Shown here piece after piece: positions 31,727 through 42,637 of a DNA stretch of 64,000 nucleotides. The translations under genes and the position numbers were made by a program. Source of the stretch: Micromonospora phaseoli. GTDB taxonomy: Bacteria > Actinomycetota > Actinomycetes > Mycobacteriales > Micromonosporaceae. Below the pieces are notes generated by a model. The model was not told the DNA's origin and ran no database searches. It saw nothing but the letters and a program-made list of their open reading frames with translations. The stretch's first letter is position 1. Each line of letters opens with the position of its first letter. Where the stretch lies: contig NZ_FNYV01000006.1 in assembly GCF_900109115.1 (NCBI RefSeq), positions 1-64,000 of the forward strand, in the 5' to 3' direction.

Positions 31727-32818
31727 TCACCCTTCGTTCGCGGGATGGTCGATGAGGTGCACGGCGGTGGCTTTGATGGCGGCGGTGATCTGGCGTCCGG
31801 GCCGCAGGTCGAGGTGCTCGCCGGTGGGGCGGGTGACGTAGGCGGTCAAGGTGATGCCGGCGTCGAGAGTGACCCGCAGGACAGGGCCGTCGGGGTGTAC
31901 GGCGGTGACGACGGCGGCCAGCCGGTTGCGTGGGCTGGCGGGGCGGGTCGGGTCCGATAGTTCGAGGGCGATGTCGTCGCCGCGGATGCAGACCAGGGTG
32001 CGATCGCCCCGGTTCAGCTCGCGGTGGGGGGTGGCGTGCAGGGTGTGGCCGGCGACGTCGATGTGGGTGAGGTCGTCGTGGTGGCCGGTGACGTGACCGG
32101 TGAGGATGGTGTCGATGCCGACGACGGCGGCCACGGCGGCGCTGGCCGGCCGGTTGAACACCTCTTCGACGGGTCCGTGTTGGTGCAGGCGACCATCGAT
32201 GACGACAGCGATGTGGTCGCCCAGGGTGAGTGCCTCGGTGCGGTCATGGGTGACCACGACGGTGGGGATGCCGGCGGCGAGCAGCAGCCGCCGCAGGTCA
32301 CCGCGCAGCCGGGTGCGGGTCGGTGTGTCCAGAGCGGACAGCGGCTCGTCGAGGAGCAGCAGTTGTGGTTGGGGTGCCAGGGCCCGGGCCAGGGCAACGC
32401 GTTGCGCTTCGCCGCCGGACAGGCCGCGGGTGGGCCGATCGTGCAGGTGAGCGGCGTCGGCGGCGGCCAGGGCCTGCCGGATACGGGCGGGGCGTTGCCG
32501 GCGGGGCAGGTGGTGCAGGCCGTAGCCGACGTTGCCGGCGACCGACAGGTGCGGAAACAGGGCGTGGTCCTGGAACAGGTAGCCGATCCGGCGGCGACGG
32601 GTGGGCAGGTACACCCGGGCAGCGTCCCAGAGTTGGTCGCCGAACTGGATGTGGCTGCCCGGCTCGGGGCGGTCGAGGCCCGCCAGGCAGCGCAGCAGGG
32701 TGGTCTTGCCGGCACCGGACGGGCCGAACAGCACGGTGACCGGGGCGAGGCTGGTGTCGAGGCTCAGGTGCAGGTCGCACACGTGTCGGCGGATACGGGC
32801 GGTCAGGGTCGCGGCCAT
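31727..32818 (-). CDS. modC: molybdate ABC transporter ATP-binding protein
   Basis: A 363-residue ATPase. Walker A is GPSGAGKTT (32-40), the signature is LSGGEAQR, Walker B is LLLLDEP, and the switch is VVTHD. The C-terminal third has a TOBE/Mop-type domain (ASPRNRLAAVVTAVHPDG) that senses molybdate. It powers import through ModB. ATG 32818 is chosen because the ATPase fold starts there; the frame is open further upstream only because of overlap with modB, which it overlaps by 16 bases. Last gene of the mod operon. Confidence 0.92.
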   Translation of the reverse strand: MAATLTARIRRHVCDLHLSLDTSLAPVTVLFGPSGAGKTTLLRCLAGLDRPEPGSHIQFGDQLWDAARVYLPTRRRRIGYLFQDHALFPHLSVAGNVGYGLHHLPRRQRPARIRQALAAADAAHLHDRPTRGLSGGEAQRVALARALAPQPQLLLLDEPLSALDTPTRTRLRGDLRRLLLAAGIPTVVVTHDRTEALTLGDHIAVVIDGRLHQHGPVEEVFNRPASAAVAAVVGIDTILTGHVTGHHDDLTHIDVAGHTLHATPHRELNRGDRTLVCIRGDDIALELSDPTRPASPRNRLAAVVTAVHPDGPVLRVTLDAGITLTAYVTRPTGEHLDLRPGRQITAAIKATAVHLIDHPANEG

Positions 32819-33477
32819 CGGGTCCCCCGTGCGCGGCGCAGGCTGTAGAGGGTGGTCAGGACGAGCAGGGCGAAGCCGAGCATCGCCGCGCTGGTGCGCG
32901 CCGCGGTGGCGTAGTCGAACGCCTGGACGCTGTCGTAGATGGTGATCGAGACGGTGCGGGTGGCGCCGGGGATGTTGCCGCCGACCATGAGTACGACGCC
33001 GAACTCGCCGACGGTGTGGGCGAAGGTGAGCACGGCGGCGGTGGCCAGCCCGGCCTTGGACAGCGGCAGCGCCACCCGCAGCAGGGTGCCGGCGCGGGTG
33101 CGGCCGAGCACGGCGGATGCCTCCAGTAGCCGCCGGTCCAGCCCGGCGAACGCGGCGACCAGGGGTTGCACGGCGAACGGCAGGCTGGACAACACGGAGG
33201 CGACCAGCAGGCCGGTGAAGGTGAACGCCAGCGTCGCCCCGGTGGTCTGCTGCCACCATCGGCCGAACGGCGACGCCGTACCGAGCGCGGTGAGCACGTA
33301 GAAGCCCAGGACGGTCGGGGGCAGCACCAGCGGCAGCGCGATCACGGCCTCCACCACCACTGCGATCCGGCGGCGCGACAGCGCCAGCCACGCCGCGATC
33401 GGCACGGCCAGTGGCAGCAGGATCAACGTGGTCAAGCCGGCCAGCCGCGCGCTGACCCAGATCGCCTGCCAGTCCAC
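32803..33477 (-). CDS. modB: molybdate ABC transporter permease
   Basis: A 224-residue inner-membrane permease with about five hydrophobic helices. The EAA-type coupling loop is visible around FAGLDRRLLEASAVLGRTRA, and the TVGEFGVVLMVGGNIPG motif is characteristic of ModB. It forms the channel for molybdate delivered by ModA. It starts 4 bases after the modA stop and overlaps modC, so it is strictly co-transcribed. Confidence 0.92.
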   Translation of the reverse strand: MDWQAIWVSARLAGLTTLILLPLAVPIAAWLALSRRRIAVVVEAVIALPLVLPPTVLGFYVLTALGTASPFGRWWQQTTGATLAFTFTGLLVASVLSSLPFAVQPLVAAFAGLDRRLLEASAVLGRTRAGTLLRVALPLSKAGLATAAVLTFAHTVGEFGVVLMVGGNIPGATRTVSITIYDSVQAFDYATAARTSAAMLGFALLVLTTLYSLRRARGTRWPRP

Positions 33478-33481
33478 GGGG

Positions 33482-34279
33482 TCAGGACCCGGGCAGGTAG
33501 AAGCCGTACCGCTTCAGGATCGCCGTGCCGTCGTCGCCGGTCAGGAACTCGCGCAGCCGGAGGGCTGCGGCCCGGTCGGCCACGCCGGCCAGGACCACCC
33601 CGCCCTGGTTCAGACGGGGGAACGACTCCAGCGGCACCTCCACATGCTGGCCACGGTCGGCCAGCTGTGGCGCCAGCGCCAACGACAGCGCGATCACCGA
33701 CGCGCCGGCGTTGCCCGAGGCGGCGAACTCGGCGGCCTGTGCCACGTTCTCCCCCAGCACCAGCCGCGACTGGACCCGCTCGTAGACGCCGGCGCTGCGC
33801 ATCGCGGCGACAGCTGCCTTGCCGTACGGGGCGTGCTCGGGATTGGCGATCGCGACCTTGCCCACCGCCGGGTCGGCCACCGCCGCCAGCCCCTTCGACA
33901 GGTCGACCGGAGAGTCGTGCGGCACCCACAACACCAGCCGTCCCACCGCGTAGTCGAACACGTCCTGCGGTGCGGCAAGCCCCGCCTCGGCCAGCCGAGT
34001 GGGATAGGACAGGTCGGCCGACAGGTACACGTCGAACGGGGCGCCGTTGCTGATCTGCTGGAAGAACGTGCCCGAGGACCCGTACGTGGTCTGCAACCGC
34101 ATCGGCGGATCGGCCTTCGCCAGCACCGCCGCGACCTCCTCCAACGCGAACTTCAGATCGGCCGCCGCGGCCACCCGCACCACCTGGTGCCCCGCGGGGG
34201 TCGCCGGCGTCGCGCCACCACATCCCGTCACCAACGCCACCACGACCAGGGCGGCGGTGGCCGCCCGCAGCCGGCTCAT
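33482..34279 (-). CDS. modA: molybdate-binding lipoprotein
   Basis: A 265-residue lipoprotein with a lipobox (VTGC) at the N-terminus, followed by AAAADLKFALEEVA, the oxyanion-binding start of ModA. YGSSGTFFQQISNGAPFDVY and LSADLSYP are also diagnostic; the Ser residues in ADLK and GSSG normally bind the oxyanion (here the first position is Ala-Asp-Leu, slightly unusual). It captures molybdate or tungstate outside the membrane. The ATG overlaps the stop of the HTH-TOBE gene (ATGA). Confidence 0.92.
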   Translation of the reverse strand: MSRLRAATAALVVVALVTGCGGATPATPAGHQVVRVAAAADLKFALEEVAAVLAKADPPMRLQTTYGSSGTFFQQISNGAPFDVYLSADLSYPTRLAEAGLAAPQDVFDYAVGRLVLWVPHDSPVDLSKGLAAVADPAVGKVAIANPEHAPYGKAAVAAMRSAGVYERVQSRLVLGENVAQAAEFAASGNAGASVIALSLALAPQLADRGQHVEVPLESFPRLNQGGVVLAGVADRAAALRLREFLTGDDGTAILKRYGFYLPGS

Positions 34280-34671
34280 CCGTGTTCCTGCCCGGTCGTG
34301 ATGACCACCGTGGTGGCCTTGACGACCGCCGTGGCCAGCACCCCGGGCCGCAGGCCCAGCTCCTCGGCGGCTTCGCGGGTCATCAACGACACCAGCCGGA
34401 ATCGGCCCGCTGCCAGGTCGACCCGCGCCATCAAACCGTCCACGGCCACGTCCGTGACGATGCCGGCCAGGCGGTTGCGGGCCGACGTCCGCCCCGTGTC
34501 GTCTGCGGCGGTCTGTTTCCGGGCGAACCGGGCGAGCGCTTCGCCGTCGACGACCTGCCGGCCGGCGCTGTCGCGGGTGGCTGGCAACCGGTTGGAGGTC
34601 ACCCAGCGGCGCACCGTGTCGTCGCTGACCCCGAGCAGCTCGGCCACCTCGCTGATCCGATATTGCGGCAC
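34276..34671 (-). CDS. HTH-TOBE molybdenum-responsive regulator heading the mod operon
   Basis: A 131-residue two-domain protein. Residues 1-~50 form a MerR/excisionase-type helix-turn-helix (YRISEVAELLGVSDDTVRRW, VDGEALARF). Residues ~65-131 form one TOBE/Mop domain (SARNRLAGIVTDVAVDG, LRPGVLATAVVKATTVVI) that binds molybdate. It is the compact actinobacterial counterpart of ModE and should repress mod genes when molybdate is plentiful. GTG 34671 is chosen: TAGAGT at 34679-34684 (minus) places a transcription start almost on the GTG, implying a leaderless mRNA. Couples to modA by ATGA. Confidence 0.8.
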   Translation of the reverse strand: MPQYRISEVAELLGVSDDTVRRWVTSNRLPATRDSAGRQVVDGEALARFARKQTAADDTGRTSARNRLAGIVTDVAVDGLMARVDLAAGRFRLVSLMTREAAEELGLRPGVLATAVVKATTVVITTGQEHG

Positions 34672-34687
34672 GAAGAGGACTCTACTA

Positions 34688-34699
34688 CCGCAGCTGCGG
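34688..34699. promoter_or_regulatory. palindrome CCGCAGCTGCGG upstream of the mod operon
   Basis: A perfect 12-bp palindrome just upstream of the -10-like TAGAGT of the mod operon. The position suits an operator for the HTH-TOBE regulator; short GC-rich palindromes also arise by chance in this genome. Confidence 0.4.
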
Positions 34700-34957
34700 G
34701 ATTCGGCAGTCCCCGTTGGGCGCAATCGCTACATTGCGCGGCTTCGGGCACACCATCCGGCACTCATACTTTCAGCTAGTAATTGGCCACCCTTTCGGGT
34801 AGGGTTCGGTCCATCATTTGAACGACATGACGCGGTGGCGAGGCCCGTGGTCGTGGCCTGCGACGACGCACCCGCCCGTGTGTGCGCTCCGGCGACAGCC
34901 GGTTTCGGAGATCTTCCGGTCGATCCGATCAACGGGCACTGCGGGAAGGACCACCCG

Positions 34958-35755
34958 ATGGCTACCTTGGAATCGACCACCAGGACCCGCGCCGACCGGC
35001 ACGGCACCGACCTCCCGGACGACCTGCTGGCCGCGATGGCCGCCATGCCGGCCGACGACCGCCGCCGGCCGGCGCTGCGGGAACGCACGATCGTGGCGTG
35101 GCTCCCGCTCGCCCACCACCTCGCCCGCCGCTACTCCGGACGCGGGGTGCCGAACGAGGACCTGGCCCAGACCGCCGTGGTCGGGCTCCTCAAGGCCGTC
35201 GACCACTTCGACCCGAGCCGGGGCGTCGACTTCACCGGGTACGCCATCCCGACCATCATCGGCGAGATCAAGCGGTACTTCCGCGACCGCACCTGGGCGG
35301 TGCGGGTACCCCGTCGTCTGCAGGAGCTGCGCCTGACGATCACCGAGGCGAACAGCACCCTCACGCACACGCTGGGGCGTTCACCGACCGTGGCCGACAT
35401 CGCGTCATACCTCGACGTGTCGGAGGAGACCGTGTTGGAGGGGCTGGAAGGAGCCCGGGCCTACCGGTCCACCTCGCTGTCCACTCCGACCGGCGCGGAC
35501 GGCACCTTGGAACTCGGCGACACCCTCGGTGTCACCGACCACGACTTCGAGCTCGTCGAACTCCGGGTGGCCCTCGGTCCGGCGCTCGCCACGCTGCCGG
35601 AGCGCGAGCGCAGGATCCTGACTCTGCGTTTCCACGGCAACCTCACCCAGGCCCAGATCGCCGAACAGGTGGGCGTCTCGCAGATGCACGTCTCCCGGCT
35701 CATCACCCGGGCCCTGGCCACGCTGCGGCACCATCTCTCCGACGACCGCGCCTGA
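34958..35755 (+). CDS. SigB/SigF-family RNA polymerase sigma factor
   Basis: A 265-residue group 3 sigma factor with regions 2 to 4: YSGRGVPNEDLAQTAVVGLL (2.1-2.2), DFTGYAIPTIIGEIKRYFRD (2.3-2.4), WAVRVPRRLQELR and LGRSPTVADIASYLDVSEE (region 3), and LTQAQIAEQVGVSQMHVSRL (4.2 helix-turn-helix). This is the stress/sporulation SigB-F-G type of actinobacteria. GGGAAGGA precedes ATG 34958. No anti-sigma (RsbW) or anti-anti-sigma gene is adjacent, unlike the usual arrangement. GGGTAG at 34798-34803 resembles a SigB-type -10, hinting at autoregulation, but without a clear -35. Confidence 0.88.
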   Translation: MATLESTTRTRADRHGTDLPDDLLAAMAAMPADDRRRPALRERTIVAWLPLAHHLARRYSGRGVPNEDLAQTAVVGLLKAVDHFDPSRGVDFTGYAIPTIIGEIKRYFRDRTWAVRVPRRLQELRLTITEANSTLTHTLGRSPTVADIASYLDVSEETVLEGLEGARAYRSTSLSTPTGADGTLELGDTLGVTDHDFELVELRVALGPALATLPERERRILTLRFHGNLTQAQIAEQVGVSQMHVSRLITRALATLRHHLSDDRA

Positions 35756-35783
35756 GCGAGCCGGAGCCCCACCGTCGTTCACC

Positions 35784-35812
35784 CGTCCCGGCCGTCGATG
35801 ACGGCCGGGACG
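35784..35812. terminator. intrinsic-type terminator between sigma factor and desaturase genes
   Basis: CGTCCCGGCCGTC and GACGGCCGGGACG form a perfect 13-bp stem with a GAT loop, 28 bases after the sigma-factor stop and before the convergent desaturase stop. Confidence 0.75.
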
Positions 35813-35838
35813 CCGTCATCGACGCATGTTCCGGGACG

Positions 35839-36966
35839 TCACCGACCCGGACCGGACGGGGCGTCGGACATCAGCGAGCGGCCGGAGCGCGCGGCGGGCC
35901 CGGACTCATCGTGGCCGGTGGGTTCGGCGTCCTGATCGCCGCGGCCCACGGTGTGCAGGTGGTGCACGGCCTGCCGGTAGGAGTCGAGGAGAGTGGTCTC
36001 GACGTAGGGCACACCGCGATCGAGGCAGAAGGCGCGGACGATGGGGCGGGCATGCCGCAGGGAGGCACGCGGCATGCTGGGGAACAGGTGGTGCTCGATC
36101 TGGTGGTTCAGACCACCGAGCATGAAGTCCGTCAGCCGGCTGCCCCGGACGTTGCGGGAGGTGAGGACCTGACGGCGGAAGAAGTCCGTGTCGTCGTCCT
36201 CGGCGAGGATCGGCATGCCCTTGTGGTTGGGTGCGAAGGCGAGGCCCAGGTAGACCCCGAAGAGGCCCTGCTGGACGACGACGAAGGCCAGCGCCTGCAG
36301 CGGGGACAGCACCGCGATGACCACAGCGAGGTACCCGACAGTGTGCAGCCCGAGCAGCACCGCCTCGCGGCCCCGCTCACGGTAGCTGGATCGAAACAGC
36401 GCCCGGACGCTGGCCACGTGCAGGTTGAGGCCTTCGAGCAGCAGCATCGGGAAGAACAGCACGCCCTGGTGGCGAGCGAGGAACCGACCGGCGCCGCGCC
36501 GCAGGCGGGCCTGCGCGGGCGTGAACACGATGGCCTCGCCCGAGATGTCGGGATCGAGGCCCTCCTGGTTGGGATTGGCGTGGTGGCGGTGGTGCTTGTC
36601 GACCCACCAGCCGAAGGCCAGCCCGATCGCCAGGTTGCCGTGCAGCAGCCCGACCAGGTCGTTGGCCCGGCGGGATCGGAAGATCTGCCGGTGGCCAGCG
36701 TCGTGGCCGATGAACCCGGTCTGGGTGAACATCACCGCCAGGAACACCGCGGTGAGCAGCTGCCACCACGACTCACCGACCATTACGAAGATCGTCCAGC
36801 CGGCGACGACCAGCGCGGCGTTGAGGGCGATCCTGATCCCGTAGTAGATCGGGCGTCGCTCAAGCAGACCTGCCTGCCGCACCTGGCTCAACAACTCGGC
36901 ATAGTCGCTGCGGCGGCGCGGCGACCCGGGCCGCACACCTGACATGGTCGAGTCGATGCTACTCAC
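35839..36966 (-). CDS. membrane fatty-acid (acyl-lipid/acyl-CoA) desaturase
   Basis: A 375-residue di-iron membrane enzyme. The three histidine boxes are complete: HDAGH (88-92), HHRHH (125-129) and HQIEHH (~301-306), with four hydrophobic helices between. The QIEHH box places it with front-end/delta-type and actinobacterial acyl-CoA desaturases. It introduces a double bond to adjust membrane fluidity. The upstream 306-base region is shared with a divergent AraC gene. The C-terminal ~30 residues are Ser/Gly-rich and unlike the family. A second Met (residue 8) could be the true start. Confidence 0.87.
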   Translation of the reverse strand: MSSIDSTMSGVRPGSPRRRSDYAELLSQVRQAGLLERRPIYYGIRIALNAALVVAGWTIFVMVGESWWQLLTAVFLAVMFTQTGFIGHDAGHRQIFRSRRANDLVGLLHGNLAIGLAFGWWVDKHHRHHANPNQEGLDPDISGEAIVFTPAQARLRRGAGRFLARHQGVLFFPMLLLEGLNLHVASVRALFRSSYRERGREAVLLGLHTVGYLAVVIAVLSPLQALAFVVVQQGLFGVYLGLAFAPNHKGMPILAEDDDTDFFRRQVLTSRNVRGSRLTDFMLGGLNHQIEHHLFPSMPRASLRHARPIVRAFCLDRGVPYVETTLLDSYRQAVHHLHTVGRGDQDAEPTGHDESGPAARSGRSLMSDAPSGPGR

Positions 36967-37272
36967 AAGTCCTCCCGGTAATCGATGTTCAGCACTGCGC
37001 CGATGTCGAACAGTCCGCGTTCCTGCAGACGACGGCCCGGGGGCACGCAGAGGTGGCGTAGCGGCCGAATTTGATCTTTAGGACCCCATTGTTGACGGCG
37101 TTACGCGCGCAGTACGCGAACCGAAGCCGCCGAGGTCCGGGACGACACCCTGAGGGTACTCCTGCCCGGCGGCCGCCTGCTGGGTGAACAGTCAGGCGGA
37201 CCGCTGTTTTGCGATGTTCCTACGGAGCGCGTTGCTGGGCAACGGCGGTGCGACCGTGGCACGATCACGCTG
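36967..37272. promoter_or_regulatory. divergent intergenic region between desaturase and AraC-type genes
   Basis: 306 bases with no supported gene. A relatively AT-rich segment (37066-37100, including TTTGATCTTTAGGA) is the only likely promoter area. No defined operator was recognised. Confidence 0.3.
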
Positions 37273-37722
<450 letters not shown>

Positions 37723-37727
37723 CTGCC

Positions 37728-38138
37728 ATGGACATCACCATTCACTACACCTTCCTTCCGCAGAACGACCCCGACGCCGCCATGGCCTTCTACCGCGACA
37801 TCCTCGGCTTCGAGGTGCGAAACGACGTCGGGTACGAGGGGATGCGCTGGATCACGGTCGGTCCCGAGAAGCAGCCGGGCACCTCGATCGTGCTGCACCC
37901 GCCGGCCGCCGATCCCGGCGTCACCGATGATGAGCGCCGTACCATCGCCGAGATGATGGCCAAGGGCACGTACGGCGCCATCACCCTGGCCACTTCCGAC
38001 CTCGACGGTGTCTTCGCACAGTTGGAATCCAGCGGCGCCGAGGTCGTGCAGGAGCCGACCAAGCAGCCGTACGGCGTTCGCGACTGCGCGTTCCGCGATC
38101 CGGCGGGCAACCTGATCCGGATCAACGAGGTCGGCTGA
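37728..38138 (+). CDS. VOC-family (glyoxalase/bleomycin-resistance-like) protein
   Basis: A 136-residue single-module VOC protein: paired beta-alpha-beta-beta-beta units with DPDAAMAFYRDILGFEVRND in the first half and AQLESSGAEVVQEPTKQPYG, DCAFRDPAGNLIRI in the second; E in the final strand and H residues in the first (ITIHYTF) could bind a metal. Likely a dioxygenase-, isomerase- or binding-type protein of unknown substrate. ATG 37728 directly follows the AraC gene; both form one transcription unit. Confidence 0.85.
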   Translation: MDITIHYTFLPQNDPDAAMAFYRDILGFEVRNDVGYEGMRWITVGPEKQPGTSIVLHPPAADPGVTDDERRTIAEMMAKGTYGAITLATSDLDGVFAQLESSGAEVVQEPTKQPYGVRDCAFRDPAGNLIRINEVG

Positions 38139-38289
38139 CCGCAGGCGCGGCGGGCGTCGCACCGCGCACCGGGCAGGACCGCGGTGACGCCCGCCGCGGA
38201 CGCGTTTTGTCGCAGTGGGCTGATTAGCTCGGATCAGGCGACGCCGACCGGGGGCCGCGAAGGCGGCCCCCGTGACAGATGGGGGCAGG

Positions 38290-40674
<2,385 letters not shown>

Positions 40675-40680
<6 letters not shown>

Positions 40681-40697
40681 CCGAGGGCCGGTCAGGC
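40675..40697 (+). terminator. hairpin overlapping the UvrA-like stop codon
   Basis: GCCTGACCG and CGGTCAGGC form a perfect 9-bp stem with a 5-base loop that includes the TGA stop. No U-tract follows; probably a terminator or 3'-end stabiliser. Confidence 0.6.
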
Positions 40698-40900
40698 AGC
40701 CCTCGTAGGAGTCGTGTTGAGAAGTAACCGTCCAGGACGCGTCACAGACGTCGAAGACGGGTATCGTCGGTGTCGACGGGCAGTCGCCCGCGACCGGGGT
40801 ACCGCAATCGGGCCCAGCACGAGCGCCGGACTTCACGGCATCACGCGGCAGGAATCTCCCGCGACCCGATGCGCCCCGCTCCCCTCAAGAAGGACTCTGC

Positions 40901-41098
40901 ATGACTTCGAACGACGAATACGCCTCAGCGTTGTTTCTCGCCGCGCCCAGCCTCGACGAGCCCGAGGACTCGGGTACCAGCGTCGACGGCAGCGAAGAGG
41001 CGATGCGGCGACTGCGCCACCCGTTCGCGGTGGGGCCGGCCGCCCCCGCGCGAGGGCGGCCGGCGATGACGGGCGAGCGCCCGGAGCGGCGCAACTGA
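40901..41098 (+). CDS. small acidic hypothetical protein
   Basis: A 65-residue protein starting at ATG 40901 after AAGGAC (AAGAAGGACTCTGC). The first ~35 residues are acidic and hydrophobic (ALFLAAPSLDEPEDSG), the rest Arg/Pro-rich. No family recognised. A GGGTAT at 40756-40761 upstream resembles a SigB-type -10 element. It is convergent with the putative anti-sigma gene, 23 bases away. Confidence 0.45.
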   Translation: MTSNDEYASALFLAAPSLDEPEDSGTSVDGSEEAMRRLRHPFAVGPAAPARGRPAMTGERPERRN

Positions 41099-41121
41099 CC
41101 AGTCGAATCCTCAGCGATCAG

Positions 41122-41970
41122 CTACCGCTGCCACTGCTCCGCGGGTAGGCAACTCGGGCCCGGCCGGCCGTAGATCACCGCTCCGTCCGGTCCGGTGTAG
41201 CAACGGTCGAGCTGGTCCTCGGGCTGGAACAGCGGGCGTCGGTCGATCTCCGCTCCGCCGCCGTCGTAGCTGACCAACTCGGGACCGCTCTCGGCGGTCA
41301 GCCCGGCGCCGGTCGTCATCAGGCCGAACACCCCGGCGGAGAGGCGCGCCAACGTCGTACGACCGTCGCCGTGGTCGAGCAGCAGCCGGTCGACGCGGCC
41401 GCTGACCCGGCCGCTGACGCTGACGTCGCCTCCGCCGGGCTCGGTCGAGGTCAGCAGGAGCCGCTGCACCGGTCCAGGTAGCCAGTCGCCGTGCGGCCAT
41501 CGGTTGGTCGCGCCCCCGCCGTTCGCCTCCTGGCCCGGCCCGGCCAGCCGCATGTCGCAGGTGGCATAGCCGGCAGCGTTCATGAACACCACGAGTGCCC
41601 GGTCACCGCGTTCGATCGCCACTGCAAGATCGGTAACGGAGAGCGGGATCCGTTGCTCGGCCGCGGCCCGCCCGGCCGCCACCTCGCGACTGTTCCAGTT
41701 CACGCACTGATCGGCTGCCTCGCGCAGCGAGGGTGACAGCTCACCGGCCCCCATGGCCAAGATCTGCAGGTCCCCTCCATCGGGCCGGTTCCACCGGATC
41801 GCCGCCACCGCGGAGGTCACGACCAGCAGGACCGCTGCGGCTGCCGCGAGCCGTACCCGCACCGTCCGTGGCCGGCGGCCACCCACCATACGAAGCAGGT
41901 GTGCATGCATCGTGCGCGCCGCCACCGGCGGTAGGTCCCGCTCCGCGGGTAGGTCAAGAATGTCGTTCAT
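41122..41970 (-). CDS. putative membrane anti-sigma factor partner of the ECF sigma factor
   Basis: A 282-residue protein: a ~40-residue cytoplasmic N-terminus (DLPAERDLPPVAARTMHAHL), one transmembrane helix (~42-60, VRLAAAAAVLLVVTSAVAA) and a ~220-residue outer domain with two cysteine pairs (CVNW, TCDM, RCYT, SCLP). ATG 41970 overlaps the ECF sigma stop (ATGA), the usual arrangement for sigma/anti-sigma pairs. No zinc-binding HxxxCxxC motif is seen, so it is an atypical anti-sigma or another sigma-coupled sensor. Confidence 0.6.
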   Translation of the reverse strand: MNDILDLPAERDLPPVAARTMHAHLLRMVGGRRPRTVRVRLAAAAAVLLVVTSAVAAIRWNRPDGGDLQILAMGAGELSPSLREAADQCVNWNSREVAAGRAAAEQRIPLSVTDLAVAIERGDRALVVFMNAAGYATCDMRLAGPGQEANGGGATNRWPHGDWLPGPVQRLLLTSTEPGGGDVSVSGRVSGRVDRLLLDHGDGRTTLARLSAGVFGLMTTGAGLTAESGPELVSYDGGGAEIDRRPLFQPEDQLDRCYTGPDGAVIYGRPGPSCLPAEQWQR

Positions 41971-42548
41971 CGCGTCTCCTCCTCGATCTCCCCAGTCATC
42001 AGGCGGGCCAGCCGGCTGCGAGCACGGCTGACCCGGGACCGGACGGCCGCCTCGCTGATCCCCAGCGCGACCGCCGCGTCCGGGTACGAGACGCCCGACC
42101 ACAGGCACAGCGCCACTGCCTCGCGTTCGGCCGGCGGAAGTCGACGCACGACGGCCAGGATCTCGGCCATCCGCCGCTCGTCGTCCAGCCGGGCGGCCAC
42201 CTCATCGGCCGGGTCACTCTCGGTGTGACGTTCGGATGGCAGCCGCCGCAGCAACGCCAGCCACCGGCGGGCCGACCGCTGTTGCGAGCGAACCGTGTTG
42301 GTGGCCACCACCAGCAACCAGGGCAGCGCCGAGCCCTCGACCAGGCGGGCCTCGCCACGGCGGCGCCAGGCGACCAGGAACGTCGTCTGGGTGACGTCCT
42401 CCGCCGTCGACCACGATCCGGTCAGCCGGAACGCGTGGTTGTACACCGCGCGGGAGTACCGGTCGAAGAGCGAGCCGAAGGCCCCCTCGTCACCGGCGGT
42501 TATCGAGGACCAGAGGGCCTCATCCGACGGTCGTACCTGATGCGTCAC
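41967..42548 (-). CDS. ECF-type (sigma-70 family) RNA polymerase sigma factor
   Basis: A 193-residue ECF sigma factor. Region 2 runs FDRYSRAVYNHAFRLTGSWS with DVTQTTFLVAWRRR. Region 4 is LPPAEREAVALCLWSGVSYP, then DAAVALGISEAAVRSRVSRA (helix-turn-helix). The length fits a SigE/SigK-like minimal factor without extra domains. It overlaps the following membrane protein gene, its likely regulator. Targets are unknown. Confidence 0.87.
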   Translation of the reverse strand: MTHQVRPSDEALWSSITAGDEGAFGSLFDRYSRAVYNHAFRLTGSWSTAEDVTQTTFLVAWRRRGEARLVEGSALPWLLVVATNTVRSQQRSARRWLALLRRLPSERHTESDPADEVAARLDDERRMAEILAVVRRLPPAEREAVALCLWSGVSYPDAAVALGISEAAVRSRVSRARSRLARLMTGEIEEETR

Positions 42549-42607
42549 ACCACACTATGGCCGCCACATCCGTTCCTGTTGCGGCTCTGCCGTGTACGGG
42601 TGCGCCG

Positions 42608-42637
42608 CAGCGGTGTGCACCTCAGCGGTGTGCACCT
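42608..42637. repeat. 15-bp direct tandem repeat
   Basis: CAGCGGTGTGCACCT occurs twice in tandem, followed by a partial third copy reaching the stop codon of the substrate-binding protein gene. It lies in the 88-base gap to the divergent-end sigma gene. Probably slipped-strand expansion; no regulatory meaning evident. Confidence 0.7.
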
